NCBI GenBank assembly: GCA_938017655.1 | Contig: CALIJO010000015.1 | Coordinates: forward strand, 1-55,368 | DNA from: an uncultured Candidatus Saccharibacteria bacterium | GTDB lineage: Bacteria; Patescibacteriota; Saccharimonadia; Saccharimonadales; Saccharimonadaceae | Direction of reading: 5' to 3' | Length of the DNA stretch: 55,368 nucleotides | Shown here: positions 54,211-55,368 of the stretch, in pieces | Position numbering within the stretch: position 1 is the first letter of the stretch | How the letters are laid out: every line of letters starts with the position of its first letter | Position numbers and translations under genes: made by a program | Notes under the pieces: model-generated | What the model saw: the letters and a program-made list of their open reading frames with translations, nothing else | Databases searched by the model: none | Told to the model about the DNA's origin: nothing

Positions 54211-54648
54211 TTAAGCTTCAGTGGCTTCGGCGGTTTCAGTGGCAGCTTCAGCAGCTTCAACTTTTTCTTCTTTCAAAGTGTTGACAGCGGCACGGTCAAA
54301 GTCGCGAGCGACGAGACGAGCAGACTTACCTGAGCGGTGGCGGAGGTAAGAGAGGTAGTTGCGGCGAACCTTAGCACGCTTGACTACTTCAATTTTTTCT
54401 ACCAATGGACTGTGAAGAAGGAAAGATTTTTCAACACCGATACCAGAGGCGATTTTGCGCACAATGATACGAGCAGTGTGAGATTCTTTGCGATCAACAC
54501 GGATTACAACACCTTCGAAAACCTGAAAACGGAACTTGTCGCCTTCTTTGATTTTCTGGGTAACCTTCACAGTATCACCAGAACGAACATCGACAACAGC
54601 TTTCTTTTTCTGAGCGTCAGCAATATTTTTCAAGATTTGAAAACTCAT
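54211..54648 (-). CDS. rplS: 50S ribosomal protein bL19
   Basis: The 145-residue protein lies at the 30S-50S interface. Signatures are VRSGDTVKVTQKIKEGDKFR, RIIVRKIASGIGVEKSFLLHSPLVEKIEVV and AKVRRNYLSYLR. A C-terminal Ala/Glu/Thr-rich tail (about 115-145) is an extension beyond the usual about 115 residues. AAGGT precedes ATG. The usual neighbours trmD and rimM are absent. Confidence 0.95.
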   Translation of the reverse strand: MSFQILKNIADAQKKKAVVDVRSGDTVKVTQKIKEGDKFRFQVFEGVVIRVDRKESHTARIIVRKIASGIGVEKSFLLHSPLVEKIEVVKRAKVRRNYLSYLRHRSGKSARLVARDFDRAAVNTLKEEKVEAAEAATETAEATEA

Positions 54649-54712
54649 ATTTTACCTTTATTATTTAGAAACTTGGTTTATTTTAACATAGTTTTAGAGA
54701 AAATGGAAGAGG

Positions 54713-55368
54713 TCAGAGCTGACACTGGTACTTGGTAGCATCGGTCGGCTCGTAGGTGTCTAGAGTGAGAATAGCATCTTGAAGATTTTTTGGCAAATTA
54801 TCACACTTTTCTTTCGACTCTGTGGCGAATGGTGCGACATATTTCCAGGAACCACCCGGCAGATCACGCTCGTAAATATCAGTGGAAGTAGCATTAGAGT
54901 AAATCGTGCGGTTCGGGTTAGCCGGATTTGGATCGTCGTGATTATTTTCGGTTTTTACACGGCTAAGCTTGGCATAAACCTTAGTGCCGTCGGAATTAGT
55001 GACGATGCGGCCACCGGTAATGGTGTAGTTATCGCCCACGGTGGTGACGAGCTGATTAAAATTAATATTCAAATCATTCCATTTGACGATTTGTGGCTTA
55101 CGATCGGACGGAATTTTCTCATTTTTATCACCAGTATCCGAGCCATCAGACTTGGAATCGGAGTTCACCACCTTAGTCTTGGTAGCGGATTCATACTGTG
55201 CGATAATTTCGTCACTATGCTTCAGGTCGTTTTGAAAATTAGTGATGAGTTTGGAATTTTTAGCATTACTGGCGCCCATAGCGATGAAGGCGTAGAGCGA
55301 AAGACTAGCGAAGAAGACGGCCAAAATCGAAGCAACCAGGGCAATCGGTTCGGCATTATTCTTTTTCT
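54713..55368 (-). CDS. Membrane-anchored extracytoplasmic protein (5' end beyond window)
   Basis: The frame is open to the right edge; upstream codons read KKNNAEPIALVASILAVFF, so the TTG at 55324 is not the start. One transmembrane helix is followed by a coiled segment (about 25-60), a Ser/Asp/Lys linker (about 55-75) and an extracytoplasmic domain ending KYQCQL with a Cys pair (EKCDN and the last Cys). The family is not recognised. A pilin-like or competence-like role is possible but unsupported. Confidence 0.65.
   Translation of the reverse strand, partial: KKNNAEPIALVASILAVFFASLSLYAFIAMGASNAKNSKLITNFQNDLKHSDEIIAQYESATKTKVVNSDSKSDGSDTGDKNEKIPSDRKPQIVKWNDLNINFNQLVTTVGDNYTITGGRIVTNSDGTKVYAKLSRVKTENNHDDPNPANPNRTIYSNATSTDIYERDLPGGSWKYVAPFATESKEKCDNLPKNLQDAILTLDTYEPTDATKYQCQL

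Noticed and set aside
55322..55324. TTG at 55324 as start of the last gene
   Set aside because: The frame continues to the window edge with charged residues before a membrane helix, so the true start lies outside.

Overview
The window reads as a chromosome segment of a small-genome bacterium of the Candidate Phyla Radiation, most likely Saccharibacteria (TM7). This is an inference from gene content: compact overlapping operons, an AlaRS without its C-terminal domain, an RNase HII-YraN fusion, and many secreted or surface proteins beside few metabolic genes. No 16S gene is present to settle it. TGA is used as a stop (for example at 1895-1897 and in the tatD/cysteine desulfurase ATGA overlap), so the code is standard. 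Many genes have an extended -10 element (TGN-TATAAT-like) only 6-7 nt before ATG and no Shine-Dalgarno site, which suggests leaderless mRNAs.

Layout. 1-2.4 kb: a degraded mobile-element zone with a deleted transposase, 70-bp direct repeats, an EamA-type permease, a transglutaminase-like protein and a broken gene. 2.4-4.2 kb: a DUF2974-like hydrolase and an Erm/KsgA-like rRNA methylase. 4.3-14.1 kb: housekeeping genes (glyQS, recO, a response regulator and histidine kinase, xseB/xseA, a flippase-like membrane protein, a TRM11-like methylase, rpmA, nusA). 14.2-23.1 kb: a surface-protein locus. Three BspA-like DUF285 leucine-rich-repeat proteins and one InlB-repeat/glycine-rich protein lie around an ftsA-like gene. 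23.2-26.6 kb: 5S and 23S rRNA without a linked 16S. 26.9-36.8 kb: M1 aminopeptidase, alaS, mnmA, cysteine desulfurase, tatD, typA and tRNA-Lys. 36.9-45.6 kb: a type I restriction-modification island (hsdM-rhuM-hsdS-half hsdS, fic-hsdR). 45.7-50.9 kb: a DUF308 membrane protein, tRNA-Val and a five-gene cell-surface cluster that resembles Firmicute WxL loci. 51-55.4 kb: an inositol monophosphatase-like gene, ychF, the rnhB-yraN fusion, rplS and a partial membrane protein.

The main discovery candidate is a phase-variable surface locus. All four large surface genes carry a run of exactly nine G at the N-terminal or signal-peptide region. In two genes the run leaves the frame open from a promoter-proximal ATG (ON). 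In the other two it breaks the frame (OFF), and one G more or one G less would restore it. One of these genes also sits between inverted repeats that include a copy of the ftsA 3' end, and two contain long exact internal duplications. The type I hsdS gene shows three further switch-like tracts: three 12-bp repeats in the central spacer, a G7 run between the two half-subunits, and a GA-dinucleotide run where one extra unit would fuse hsdS to a third target-recognition domain. Together these suggest an organism that diversifies both its surface and its DNA methylation by slipped-strand mutation.
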